Shown here piece by piece: positions 28,889-38,060 of a DNA stretch of 64,000 bases. Under the pieces are notes generated by a model. That model was given only the letters and a program-made list of their open reading frames with translations. It was not told the origin of the DNA and ran no database searches. This stretch comes from Sulfolobus tengchongensis (GTDB taxonomy: Archaea > Thermoproteota > Thermoprotei_A > Sulfolobales > Sulfolobaceae). Every line of letters begins with the position of its first letter. Position 1 is the first letter of the stretch. The stretch lies in the NCBI RefSeq assembly GCF_036967215.1, contig NZ_CP146016.1:1675337-1739336 (forward strand), read 5' to 3'. The translations under genes and the position numbers were made by a program.

Positions 28889-30319
28889 ATGACAAATAAT
28901 AGAAAACGAATGAATCCAATAGTAAATGCATTAAAGAACTTAAGTGTTACAACAGTTAACATAATTGTCGCTTTAGTATTTTTCGTCATTACGGCCAAGA
29001 TAACTAATCCATCATTCTTTGGAAAAGTAGCAATTATTCAGCTATTAGAAGTAATCTCAGTATCGTTCTTTTCATTACTTAACGGTAATTTAATCACTAG
29101 AGAAGTTAGTTACATGTACGCAAAAAAGGAAATAGATAAAAAATTCATAAGCACGGTACTCTTAACACCTTTGATTATATCACCAGCATTTTTAGTCCTT
29201 CTTATTTTTCCTACTTACGTTAAATTAGTAATTCCATATCTTGTACTATATCTTCTTTCCAGTTATACAGGGAGTATAATGTATGGGTTAAATAGGTATA
29301 CTGAAGGAGCAATCTCTGGTATTACTTTCCTTATAATTAGGTGGGTTATTTCAATTATTGCAGTAATTAGACAAGATATCTTCCTATTTATAGGAATATG
29401 GACAGCTGGAGGAGTTTTTTCAACTATTTTCAATACTCTAGTAATAATTAGAGCTATAGGAGGATTTAAATTTTCATTTGAATTCACAATTTTTAAAAAA
29501 ATTTTCAGAGAAGGAATTAATTTATATTTAAGTACTACAGCTGGATTTCTCTCTAGCCAAGGAGATAGAGTAACCACTTCCTATCTTTTAGGATCATACT
29601 ATCTAGGAATTTATCAATTTGCTGCATTAATAGCTAACGTACCTAACATGATCTTAGGAGGATTAACTGGAGTATTACTTCCTTCTGCGTCTTATTATAA
29701 AGCTTTAGGTAAGGATGAATTAAGCATTTCTAAGCTTTCATTTAAAGTAACTTCTCTGTTGACGTTTTTAATAGCTATAATTTCTTTACCTATAGCGTAT
29801 TATCTTTTACCTTCATTATTTCCTGCATATAAGAGTGGAATTGAAGCTATGACAATCCTTTTATTAGCTATTACTCTTCCTCAACCTATTCTAATCTTAA
29901 CAGGATTTTTGATAGCATTTAAGAAGAGTTTGAGACCATTCCTCATTCTCTCTATTATAAATGCATCTACTGTCCTTACTACGTCTTTTATACTTATTCC
30001 AAGGATAGGTATAATGGGAGGAGCTATATCTCAGCTAATTGCATCTGCTGTTTCGTCAGTTTTTACGTTATACTACGTGTTAAGTAGTCACGTGTTTCAT
30101 CCCTCCTGGAAAGAAGTTGGAATTCTCACTTTTATTCCTGTGATTTTCATTTACGAAATATTTATAGATCCACCATTTTTTGATTTTGTCTTAGTTCTAG
30201 TTATCATTCTCTTCTTTAAGATGAGCAAAATATTTAGTGAGGAAGAAAAAAATGTTATTTTTAACTTTTTACCAAATAAGCTTTTTATCATTAAAAGATT
30301 TATTCAGATTCTTTTATGA
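28889..30319 (+). CDS. Polysaccharide/lipid-linked oligosaccharide flippase (Wzx-like)
   Basis: A 476-residue membrane protein with about 12-14 helices and short loops, in the multidrug/oligosaccharide-lipid/polysaccharide exporter superfamily. The start NALKNLSVTTVNIIVALVFFVITAKI and the seventh-helix region LSTTAGFLSSQGDRVTTSYLLGSYYLGIYQFA match the Wzx/RfbX pattern. It would move lipid-linked glycans across the membrane for surface polysaccharide or N-glycan assembly. The ATG at 28889 has a TTTTTAAAA box about 12 bp upstream; the TATA signal shared with the divergent gene is the better one. Its 3' end overlaps the convergent glycosyltransferase relic by 20 bp. Confidence 0.82.
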   Translation: MTNNRKRMNPIVNALKNLSVTTVNIIVALVFFVITAKITNPSFFGKVAIIQLLEVISVSFFSLLNGNLITREVSYMYAKKEIDKKFISTVLLTPLIISPAFLVLLIFPTYVKLVIPYLVLYLLSSYTGSIMYGLNRYTEGAISGITFLIIRWVISIIAVIRQDIFLFIGIWTAGGVFSTIFNTLVIIRAIGGFKFSFEFTIFKKIFREGINLYLSTTAGFLSSQGDRVTTSYLLGSYYLGIYQFAALIANVPNMILGGLTGVLLPSASYYKALGKDELSISKLSFKVTSLLTFLIAIISLPIAYYLLPSLFPAYKSGIEAMTILLLAITLPQPILILTGFLIAFKKSLRPFLILSIINASTVLTTSFILIPRIGIMGGAISQLIASAVSSVFTLYYVLSSHVFHPSWKEVGILTFIPVIFIYEIFIDPPFFDFVLVLVIILFFKMSKIFSEEEKNVIFNFLPNKLFIIKRFIQILL

Positions 30320-30688
30320 TCTTAGCAATATTTTCTCCTACTTTCTCCCAATTATGTTCTTTTTGATAAAATTAAGTGTTCTTTCGTCGTTTACTGAATT
30401 CTGAAATTCATCATTAAGAGAGCTGTAAACAATTTTTGCGAACTTACTATTGTTGAATGAAGAAAACCTCACTGCTGGAACATTCTTGTACGCTGAATAA
30501 ATAGGAAAGAAATTGTAACTAATGACTGGAGTACCTACAGCTAATGACTCCAGAATAACTAAGGAAAAACCATCTGCTAATGAAGGATAAATTAATAATT
30601 TTGCTTTGCTAACATTTTTATATAATTCGTCCTTATTCAAAAAATCTAATCTACTCCATTTCCGGGATATAGGAGAACTTTTTAGCAT
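30300..30688 (-). pseudogene. C-terminal fragment of a family 4 glycosyltransferase
   Basis: The remaining part codes the second GT-B domain: KNVSKAKLLIYPSLADGFSL, with VILESLAVGTPVISYNF. The N-terminal half is replaced by IS relic sequence at 30689. Near 30362 an A-run frameshift truncates the ORF; reading on in the next frame gives EHNWEKVGENIAKIIKESE and a stop at 30300, the expected family tail. It resembles the intact enzyme at 51820-53049. Confidence 0.75.
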
Positions 30689-30694
30689 TTATTT

Positions 30695-30845
30695 CTCTCA
30701 CTGAGTGAAGAGAACCTTTGCTTACTCCTCCTAAGATTTTTCACACAAGACATTCACTAAGGTTAATACCCCAAGAATTATGACAGAAAAACAAATAAAC
30801 ACTCAAAAAATCAGCACAAGCCGACCTCCTCTAAGCTTCCGGTAT
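30695..30845 (-). repeat. IS-derived relic
   Basis: The segment with tttttcacacaagacattca and gaattatgacagaaaaacaaataaacactc parallels 34955-35045, where it adjoins an IS256-type C-terminus. The related sequence gtgtgaaaaatcgtaggaggag appears in plus orientation at 32755. No ORF survives. Confidence 0.45.
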
Positions 30846-30887
30846 AAAAATCTTTCTAACAAAATTTTTGCATACTTAATATAAGTA

Positions 30888-31274
30888 ATATTAAGCTGGG
30901 AGTATAATTTAATCCCAGCATGAGGGGGATGATCGGCAAAAAACTTGTGCATAAATACACTATGTGGAGCGTGATCTCCCCCTCATTAAAACACCTCATG
31001 GTAAAAATCGTACTTGAACAGTGTGGAACCCCACACGGGGTAACCACAACATATAAGTGTGGTTTCGGCCTCATTCTGATCGGGTTTGTATAACTTAAAC
31101 CCGACTAATATGTTTTATATGAGGATTGTTTGGAGTGTTTGTTATCATAATAAGCCTTTTGATCCTAGTGCTTGATCTCCCCTTGCCTTGAGAGCACGAG
31201 GAATTGAGGTCCTCGTGCTCAACGGTAGTCATGAGTATGCAAAATTTTTGACAGAAAGATTTATTACTTAACGA
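30888..31274 (+). mobile_element. Internally deleted IS110 copy
   Basis: 30888-31064 matches the left end and leader, and 31129-31274 the tail and right end, of the IS110 at 25950-27232. The transposase body is gone except its last 14 codons or so. It is replaced by a 64 bp segment (31065-31128) that also occurs at 39300-39358. The leader hairpins are preserved, with changes grouped in the loop after gatcggcaaa. Confidence 0.75.
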
Positions 31275-31321
31275 ATACCTCATAATTAAAACAATTGGCA
31301 AAACCACCTAAAGTTCTTAAA

Positions 31322-32499
31322 TCTCCTTCAGTTGATAATACATACTTTTTTCATCTTACAATTGCCTCCTTTTCATATATTTTTAATGTTTCTTTAGCAG
31401 TTTTATCCCATGTAAATTGTTTTGCATATTTTATCATTTCTTTCTCATATTTTTCTTTAAATTCCTTAATCTCTTCGATACTAGGCAATTCATCATTAAT
31501 CTTTATACAATATTTACATACTTCTTCCGGTATCAATGAATCCTTAAACACAATTACCGGTACTCCTCTAGATTGGGCTTCTAAAATTGGTAAGCCAAAT
31601 CCCTCCTCTTTAGATGGTAAAAAGAAAGCGTCAAATGAATCGTAAATAGTAATAATATCTTCATCCTTAAATGGACCCTTGATTTTAATTCTTGGATCCT
31701 CTATACTTTCTTTCAATATCTTCTTACTTAACTCGTTATCTTCACTATATCCTCCCCAAATTTCAAATTCTGCATCTTCCTCAAATTTTTTGAAAACGCC
31801 AATACCTCTAATTAAATTCTTTCTTTCATGATCTACTCTTCCAATATAGCCTATTTTAAACACTTTATTTTTTCTTTTCATCAATGGAGTGGAAAAAAAT
31901 GTGTCGCTTACTCCTAAATTTACTACATACACTCTCTTGTTATATTTTCTTACCTCTTTAGCTGTTAACGAAGATACTGCTATTATAGCATCAGCATAGG
32001 AAATACTTTTAAGTGTACTTTTAGGATAAAAGGAGGTAAGTATACCTTTACTTTCTCTGTATCTCAAAAAGAAAAGATCATGTACTGTAATTACAAATTT
32101 CTTTTTTAAGAAAGGAAATAAGGGCTTTGGTTCTAAAAGATGAATAATATCATATTGTCTATAATTTTTGAAATTTAAATTAATTAAAGATTTAACACTA
32201 TGTAATAAAGAAGAATTATCATATCCTATTGTATCAACTTGTAAGTTCTGACTAAGTTTTTTCTTTAATTCTTGAACATATCTTCCAACCCCTGTTGTAT
32301 TCGAAATGTTATTCTTTAGCGAACCAATTGATGCTATCAATGCAACTTTCATATTTACTGGTAAATTTTAAAACGTAATTAAATATTTAGCTCTCATGAA
32401 GTTAATTCTGGTAACCAGTTTACTTCTGCCGTTAGGGTTAATCCCACTATTAAGGAGTTTTACGAGAAGCGTAAGGGAAAGTTGAGGGGAAAGAAGTTG
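31322..32499 (-). repeat. Left arm of 1.18 kb inverted duplication
   Basis: This arm pairs with 35814-36989 in opposite orientation. It contains a complete glycosyltransferase gene plus 147 bp of an IS110 transposase 3' region. The encoded proteins are identical, so the duplication is recent or kept identical by gene conversion. Confidence 0.9.
31351..32352 (-). CDS. Family 4 glycosyltransferase, copy A of identical pair
   Basis: A 333-residue GT-B enzyme: GVGRYVQELKKKL in the first domain, YIGRVDHERKNLIRGI at the start of the second, and LPSKEEGFGLPILEAQSRG with the E-X7-E motif. The protein is identical to the product of 35959-36960. After its stop a short remnant MKKVCIIN precedes an in-frame TGA and runs toward the IS110 copy, suggesting that another glycosyltransferase once followed. 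The ATG lies next to TTTTAAAAC on the minus strand, consistent with a leaderless transcript. Confidence 0.87.
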   Translation of the reverse strand: MKVALIASIGSLKNNISNTTGVGRYVQELKKKLSQNLQVDTIGYDNSSLLHSVKSLINLNFKNYRQYDIIHLLEPKPLFPFLKKKFVITVHDLFFLRYRESKGILTSFYPKSTLKSISYADAIIAVSSLTAKEVRKYNKRVYVVNLGVSDTFFSTPLMKRKNKVFKIGYIGRVDHERKNLIRGIGVFKKFEEDAEFEIWGGYSEDNELSKKILKESIEDPRIKIKGPFKDEDIITIYDSFDAFFLPSKEEGFGLPILEAQSRGVPVIVFKDSLIPEEVCKYCIKINDELPSIEEIKEFKEKYEKEMIKYAKQFTWDKTAKETLKIYEKEAIVR

Positions 32500-32650
32500 G
32501 TCATAACTTGTGCGAGGAAACTAGCTGTTATTACTTGGGCTGTTTGCTATTACAATAAGCCTTATGACGAGTTACAGTGACTGCCTAGTAAATCAACCTT
32601 AAAGTTTGCATAAGTAGTGAGGAGTATGCGAGAAATTCGTCTAAAAGATT
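32397..32650 (+). pseudogene. C-terminal fragment of an IS110 transposase and right end
   Basis: The frame to the TGA at 32578-32580 codes NSGNQFTSAVRVNPTIKEFY, EKRKGKLRGKKLVIT and CARKLAVITWAVCYYNKPYD, the standard end of IS110 transposases. The tail after it (agtagtgaggagtatgcgag...tttttataccgg) resembles the IS110 right end. It belongs to a different subtype from the intact copy and pairs with the N-terminal part at 35266. Confidence 0.7.
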
Positions 32651-32664
32651 TTTATACCGGAAGC

Positions 32665-33003
32665 TAACTATTTTTCATAACTTTCCTAAAGGCTGAAAAC
32701 AAGGTTAAATCTTCATTAACACTCAACACCTCTCTTGACTTTCATGATCTCATTGTGTGAAAAATCGTAGGAGGAGCTATGTTTTTGTACTCTTTGTTCT
32801 TGTTTTTTAAGGTTAAGAGGGTTTATGATTTCAAGCTTTTCTTGCCTTAATTTTTGTAAATGAGATGAAGAATGAATTTATACCAAAATAGATTAAAGTT
32901 ATGGAACTTCTTTTTATTTTTAAGGAGGTGATTTTAGGTACTACCGTAAAGGGCAAAGTTTTTTATCTACAATCATTTATAATGGTAATAATGTGAATAA
33001 AAT
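32665..33003. repeat. IS relic and R3 repeat before methyltransferase gene
   Basis: 32665-32790 (aactatttttcataact..tctaa, acaaggtt, attgtgtgaaaaatcgtagg) also occurs at 39147-39250. 32890-32945 is the second copy of R3 (ttaaggaggtgattttagg). The downstream gene promoter lies after that; atcatttataatgg at 32972-32985 is a TATA-like box about 25 bp before the ATG at 33004. Confidence 0.5.
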
Positions 33004-34449
33004 ATGGAGATTCCGAGTACTATAATTATGGATAAGAGAGAGGATAATCCAAAAATTCCTGATCCAGTAAAGGGGTGGGATATACAAAACGTTTTACAGT
33101 TAGCTGATAAATTAGATAAGAATGGGTATATTTTAAATACTGGTGCTTTTAATGATTATTCACTTCTTTTCCTATATGAGAAGGGATTTAAGAATTTAAT
33201 TGGTATTGACTTAAATCAGAATATAATTAAGCAAGTTGGATATACTAACGTAAAGTACATGGTAAATAATATGTATAATACTCATTATCCTTCACATATT
33301 TTTGATGCCATCATTTCTATTAGTACAGTAGAGCATTCGCATGGGGTAGAGGATGTAAAGAGATTTTTGAATGAAGCAAAAAGACTTTTGAGACCTAATG
33401 GGATTCTTTATATGAGTACTGACTATAATGAAACTAAAATAAATACAATGAGGTATAAGATTTTTAATTTACCATGGAATATATTCAGTAAGGATGAGAT
33501 AAGAGAAATACTGGATTATATGGAAAAAATAGGATTTGAGGTAGATAAAAATATTCCATCACAAACATCTAAATTAGTACATTGGAATCGAAAAGATTAT
33601 ACGTTTTTAGCAATAATAGCTAGATTGAGAGCAGACGTTCCAGATAATATGAAAAAGCAAACAGATGGTGTTTCATTATTTGTTGACACGTATGGTTTTC
33701 ATGAAGGAATCTCAGAATATACTAAAATGCTAGCATATCATTTTCAAAATAATGGATATGAGGTTTTAATAAATGAGAGGAAAAAAGGCTATCCAGTAAT
33801 CTATGAGTATCATCCTGGTATAACTGCTACTAATTTTAACCCAGAAACAGATATATTAGATAATCATGGAAACTCAGGTATAACTGGAAAACATATTATC
33901 GTCCATGATACAGAACTACATTATACAGATAATTATTATGTAATCCCCCATATAGAATATTTAAATACAGCTAATGTAAAAGTGAATCCCAAACAAATAA
34001 TATGTAGTTTTGGATTTGGTTTTAAATTCAAAAGATTTGATTTAGTAGAAGCATTTGCATCAAAACTATCAGTACCAGCTAAAATTCTTGTATCAGTAAA
34101 TCAAATAACACCATCTGTTATTGCTCCTAAAAGTGCTAAAATAGGATACTGGGAATACAATGACTTATTGAATGAATTGAGCGAATGCGGCGTAGTAGTA
34201 TTTGCATATGATAATAAGAAGACTCAAGTAAGTGGAGCAATGAGATTAGCTACTACTGCATTAGGCATACCTGCTGTAAGTATTACAAAATCGTATCAAG
34301 CGTATGAAGCACAATTACCAATAGTTGATCCAGCAGCGATAACTAAGGAGGAATTATTTAGTATTAAACCATCAAATATATTTAAATCTAGTAAGCTTTA
34401 CATTGGATTAGTGAACGAATTTTCAAATACTTCCTCTCAATCTATTTAA
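33004..34449 (+). CDS. Methyltransferase fused to a glycosyltransferase-like domain
   Basis: A 481-residue protein. Residues about 25-215 form a class I SAM-dependent methyltransferase: NTGAFNDYSLLFLYEKGFKNLIGIDLN (motif I), FDAIISISTVEHSHG (motif II/post I) and EAKRLLRPNGILYMSTDY (motif III). Residues about 220-481 begin VSLFVDTYGFHEGISEYTKML, like the first domain of a GT-B enzyme, and contain a Rossmann-like end, but I do not see the usual E-X7-E motif. It probably methylates or modifies sugars in the glycan cluster. It sits between the arms of the inverted duplication and looks intact. Confidence 0.7.
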   Translation: MEIPSTIIMDKREDNPKIPDPVKGWDIQNVLQLADKLDKNGYILNTGAFNDYSLLFLYEKGFKNLIGIDLNQNIIKQVGYTNVKYMVNNMYNTHYPSHIFDAIISISTVEHSHGVEDVKRFLNEAKRLLRPNGILYMSTDYNETKINTMRYKIFNLPWNIFSKDEIREILDYMEKIGFEVDKNIPSQTSKLVHWNRKDYTFLAIIARLRADVPDNMKKQTDGVSLFVDTYGFHEGISEYTKMLAYHFQNNGYEVLINERKKGYPVIYEYHPGITATNFNPETDILDNHGNSGITGKHIIVHDTELHYTDNYYVIPHIEYLNTANVKVNPKQIICSFGFGFKFKRFDLVEAFASKLSVPAKILVSVNQITPSVIAPKSAKIGYWEYNDLLNELSECGVVVFAYDNKKTQVSGAMRLATTALGIPAVSITKSYQAYEAQLPIVDPAAITKEELFSIKPSNIFKSSKLYIGLVNEFSNTSSQSI

Positions 34450-34490
34450 ATAACTATAATATTTAATAATAGCTATACTTATGTACATAT

Positions 34491-34670
34491 ATTGAAAGAT
34501 TTGATATTGTTCCTCATAAAGGTGGCGTCGGTAAGTCTACAATTTCGCTTGCATTAGCCAGAGGTATGGTGGAACAGTGTGGTAAAAATGTGGTTCTTTT
34601 GATGCGGACTATAATTATACAATTAGTACAATTTTTTGGGATAAGGAATAGTTTAACTCATGAGAGAATG
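34491..34670 (+). pseudogene. Truncated ParA/MinD-like ATPase
   Basis: The frame codes ERFDIVPHKGGVGKSTISLA, ending ARGMVEQCGKNVVL, a deviant Walker A motif KGGVGKST typical of ParA/MinD ATPases. One frameshift later it reads DADYNYTISTIFWDKE, the expected DAD segment, then a stop. No good start codon remains, and an IS256-type end follows at 34675. It is a decayed N-terminal fragment, possibly from an integrated plasmid or virus. Confidence 0.75.
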
Positions 34671-34674
34671 GAGA

Positions 34675-35055
34675 GGGTGATTCACGTCTTCATTGTGAAT
34701 TATATTAATCTCACTCAATTATCATAATACAATGAAGGAATAAGTGAAAAAGTATATTGGAAATGAGAAGAAAACCTGTGGCTGTAATAAAAATAGAAAG
34801 ATGAGAAAAATTTTTCAAACCCCTAAACCAAAAACCAATAGCCCACAAAATCTGAAACAATCTATGAGGAGAATGAAAACAACCAAACAAGCGCCTCTCT
34901 AGAAGAGAATTAAAACACTCAACCAAATTACTACTCCTCAACAACCCTCCTCCTACGTTTTTTCATGCAAGACATTCACCAAGGTTAACGCTCCAAGTAT
35001 TATAACAGAAAAACAAATAAGCACTCAAGAAAAAATCAACATAAGCCAAAAGCAA
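34675..35055 (-). pseudogene. IS256-type transposase C-terminus and right end
   Basis: The ORF at 34944-34711 codes RSSNLVECFNSLLERRLFGC and FHSPHRLFQILWAIGFW, the C-terminal pattern of IS256/Mutator transposases. 34680-34745 is the right end (attgtgaattatattaatct), also at 37000. The segment 34945-35055 is shared with 30700-30840. The rest of the transposase is absent. Confidence 0.65.
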
Positions 35056-35059
35056 AGTA

Positions 35060-35265
35060 GGGGCTAAAAACCCCGTATACAAGGCTGGCTCACGATCCCC
35101 TCAATAATCTAACAAATGGGGTTAAAACCCCGTGTAGGAGAATATCACCTTTTTTACAAGGAGCAAAAAGTAGTCATAACTAGGAAAACAAGTGAAAAAT
35201 AGTCTGATATTCTATAGAAGTATTATGATAGAAAACCTAATACGAGAGGAAAAACAATATAACAC
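35060..35265 (+). ncRNA. Leader of second IS110 subtype, candidate bridge RNA region
   Basis: Before the truncated transposase lie GGGGCTAAAAACCCC (35070-35084) and GGGGTTAAAACCCC (35119-35132), both hairpins, separated by about 35 bases. The placement parallels the leader of the intact IS110. As the transposase is broken, any RNA would be an orphan. Confidence 0.35.
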
Positions 35266-35813
35266 GTGCAACAAATAAAATTAAAAACCTTTGGAATTGA
35301 CGTTGGAGAATCAAAAATAGTAGTGACAAAAATAAAACTAGAACAACAAGGGGAACAATTAATAGAGAGAGAAAGTGAGACAAGAGAATTCAAATACGAC
35401 AACGAAGGAATACAACAACTCATAAACTTCCTAGGAGACTACAAGGAAGGAATAATGGAAGCAACTGGAGTATACTTCTACTACCTATACGACAAGCTAA
35501 CACAAAAAGGATACAACATAGGAGTAGTAAACCCATTACAATTAAGAGAAATACTTGGAAAGAAGACAGACGAACTAGACTCAAAAAGACTAGCACTAGC
35601 ATACGCAATAGGAGCAATAAAAACATCATACATACCAAAAGAAAACGAAAGAGAACTAAGAGAACTAGAAAGACACAGAAAACAACTAGAGGAGAGAATA
35701 ACACAACTAAAAAACATGATAAGAAAAACATTACAAACAGCAGGATACAAGATAGAACCATTCAACAAAGAAGGAAGACAAATACTAGACAAACTAGTAA
35801 AGGAACAAGAACT
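35266..35813 (+). pseudogene. N-terminal half of an IS110 transposase
   Basis: The GTG at 35266 opens a frame coding the RuvC-like DEDD domain: FGIDVGESKIVVT, KEGIMEATGVYFYYLYDKL, KKTDELDSKRLALAYAIGA, then a charged coiled-coil segment. It stops matching at the edge of the inverted duplication (35814). Beyond this the ORF continues 42 codons through unrelated antisense sequence. The matching 3' part is at 32397, but the central segment is missing from both. Confidence 0.8.
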
Positions 35814-36989
35814 ACTTCTTTCCCCTCAACTTTCCCTTACGCTTCTCGTAAAACTCCTTAATAGTGGGATTAACCCTAACGGCAGAAGTAAACTGGTTAC
35901 CAGAATTAACTTCATGAGAGCTAAATATTTAATTACGTTTTAAAATTTACCAGTAAATATGAAAGTTGCATTGATAGCATCAATTGGTTCGCTAAAGAAT
36001 AACATTTCGAATACAACAGGGGTTGGAAGATATGTTCAAGAATTAAAGAAAAAACTTAGTCAGAACTTACAAGTTGATACAATAGGATATGATAATTCTT
36101 CTTTATTACATAGTGTTAAATCTTTAATTAATTTAAATTTCAAAAATTATAGACAATATGATATTATTCATCTTTTAGAACCAAAGCCCTTATTTCCTTT
36201 CTTAAAAAAGAAATTTGTAATTACAGTACATGATCTTTTCTTTTTGAGATACAGAGAAAGTAAAGGTATACTTACCTCCTTTTATCCTAAAAGTACACTT
36301 AAAAGTATTTCCTATGCTGATGCTATAATAGCAGTATCTTCGTTAACAGCTAAAGAGGTAAGAAAATATAACAAGAGAGTGTATGTAGTAAATTTAGGAG
36401 TAAGCGACACATTTTTTTCCACTCCATTGATGAAAAGAAAAAATAAAGTGTTTAAAATAGGCTATATTGGAAGAGTAGATCATGAAAGAAAGAATTTAAT
36501 TAGAGGTATTGGCGTTTTCAAAAAATTTGAGGAAGATGCAGAATTTGAAATTTGGGGAGGATATAGTGAAGATAACGAGTTAAGTAAGAAGATATTGAAA
36601 GAAAGTATAGAGGATCCAAGAATTAAAATCAAGGGTCCATTTAAGGATGAAGATATTATTACTATTTACGATTCATTTGACGCTTTCTTTTTACCATCTA
36701 AAGAGGAGGGATTTGGCTTACCAATTTTAGAAGCCCAATCTAGAGGAGTACCGGTAATTGTGTTTAAGGATTCATTGATACCGGAAGAAGTATGTAAATA
36801 TTGTATAAAGATTAATGATGAATTGCCTAGTATCGAAGAGATTAAGGAATTTAAAGAAAAATATGAGAAAGAAATGATAAAATATGCAAAACAATTTACA
36901 TGGGATAAAACTGCTAAAGAAACATTAAAAATATATGAAAAGGAGGCAATTGTAAGATGAAAAAAGTATGTATTATCAACTGAAGGAGA
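35814..36989 (+). repeat. Right arm of 1.18 kb inverted duplication
   Basis: Reverse complement of 31322-32499. The inner boundary is at acttctttcccctcaac, the outer one at gtattatcaactgaaggaga. The 3.3 kb between the arms holds the methyltransferase fusion gene and several IS relics. Confidence 0.9.
35959..36960 (+). CDS. Family 4 glycosyltransferase, copy B of identical pair
   Basis: Product identical over all 333 residues to that of 31351-32352, with the same GT-B landmarks (GVGRYVQEL, YIGRVDHERKNL, EEGFGLPILEAQ). Its ATG is preceded by the same TTTTAAAATTTACC sequence, which comes from the duplicated arm, so both copies should be expressed alike. An IS256-like relic begins 30 bp after its stop. 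Confidence 0.87.
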   Translation: MKVALIASIGSLKNNISNTTGVGRYVQELKKKLSQNLQVDTIGYDNSSLLHSVKSLINLNFKNYRQYDIIHLLEPKPLFPFLKKKFVITVHDLFFLRYRESKGILTSFYPKSTLKSISYADAIIAVSSLTAKEVRKYNKRVYVVNLGVSDTFFSTPLMKRKNKVFKIGYIGRVDHERKNLIRGIGVFKKFEEDAEFEIWGGYSEDNELSKKILKESIEDPRIKIKGPFKDEDIITIYDSFDAFFLPSKEEGFGLPILEAQSRGVPVIVFKDSLIPEEVCKYCIKINDELPSIEEIKEFKEKYEKEMIKYAKQFTWDKTAKETLKIYEKEAIVR

Positions 36990-37986
36990 AATTCGTGTCT
37001 TTATTGTGAATTATATTAATCTCACTCAATTATAATAATACAATGAAGGAATAAGTGAAAAAGTATATGCGTAAAGTTGAGAACACCTTGTGAAATCAAC
37101 TCCTCCTTAAACCTTGTATCAACAACCTTAGTTGAAATCAACTCATCCAACTCCTTCCTCTCCTCCTCACTCATATCAAGTGAACTAAGCAAGGTTGCCT
37201 AAACACTCTTATTCCACTCCTAAAAACGGCATTATCAATACTCTTGTGTAAATCTGCAACAATGAATTGTAGATCAAATTTTATCCACAAATCTAACAAG
37301 GAGATTCCAATAAGCTTGCGTGTTTTCTGAGTCTGCTAGCATTGTGTCTGCTATTCCCCAATTTCCATTCTCATCTACTCCTATTGCTATTAGGAGTACT
37401 GCTTTTTTGTCCTTTAGTTTCACGTATTTTCCATCAAGTATGAAGTACTTGTATTCGTGTTTTTCTTGTTCCTCTGGGATCCATAGTTTTTGATTTAGTT
37501 TTCCTGGCAAGAGGGAGTAGATTGTTAGTAATAAGGTTAGCAAGATTTTCTCTTCTCTTAACAACTCTTGTTCTACTCTTGTTTTTATTCTTTTTCCATT
37601 TTCGTCTAGTAGTATTGGGAGTTTTACTGTTTTGAATTCTGGTTTGTACAAGAGTGTTCTTCCTATTTGTTGTATTGTGAATCCTACGAGGAATTTGTAG
37701 TTTTGGTAGCCTTTTCTTTTTTATTTTATTGTTTTTACTCTTTTGTACTTGGGGCTTGTTTCTTCTGCTTCTTTGAGGGCTAGTTTTTCAAGTTCTTGTG
37801 GGGTTTTGTTTAATAACCAGTTTTCACTATTTATTATGGATGTGAGCACAGCTCTTGGTACATCTAGGGTGTTCATGGTATTACGTCGTGCTCACACCCT
37901 TATTTGTATTACTTGTAAATGATAGATTACCTTAAAATTTTTTACTATTAATCACTTTTTACAATTCACAATGGAACCTTGAACTA
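36990..37986 (-). mobile_element. IS256-like element with internal deletion
   Basis: The left end is at 37986 (ttcaaggttccattgtgaatt on the minus strand) and the right end at about 36990 (tattgtgaattatattaatc); both share tattgtgaatt-like tips. The length, about 1 kb, is short for an IS256 element, and the catalytic middle of the transposase is incomplete. Fragments VADLHKSIDNAVF and ERKELDELISTKVVDTRF follow out of frame at 37080-37265. Confidence 0.7.
37274..37873 (-). pseudogene. IS256-family transposase, broken
   Basis: The start MNTLDVPRAVLTSIINSEN is at 37873. The frame runs to YKRVKTIK and an in-frame TAA (about 37718), then continues as KRKGYQNYKFLVGFTIQQIG and an ORF of 125 residues with YKYFILDGKYVKLKDKK, the Asp region of IS256 transposases. 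It ends prematurely after WNLLVRFVDKI. At least one nonsense change and one deletion are present. Confidence 0.72.
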
Positions 37987-38060
37987 TCCATTTATAAATG
38001 TCATATAATATTTAAAAGTAGTATAAAAGTAATCGAAAAATATATTTGATAGTTTTATTT

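Noticed and set aside
35814-35943. C-terminal 42 residues of the IS110 fragment ORF
   Set aside because: They are read antisense through the inverted duplication arm and are not transposase.
31322-36989. Inversion that would rebuild the split IS110 transposase
   Set aside because: Flipping the segment between the arms keeps the C-terminal piece joined to an arm and moves the N-terminal piece to the other arm; the central part is missing in either orientation.
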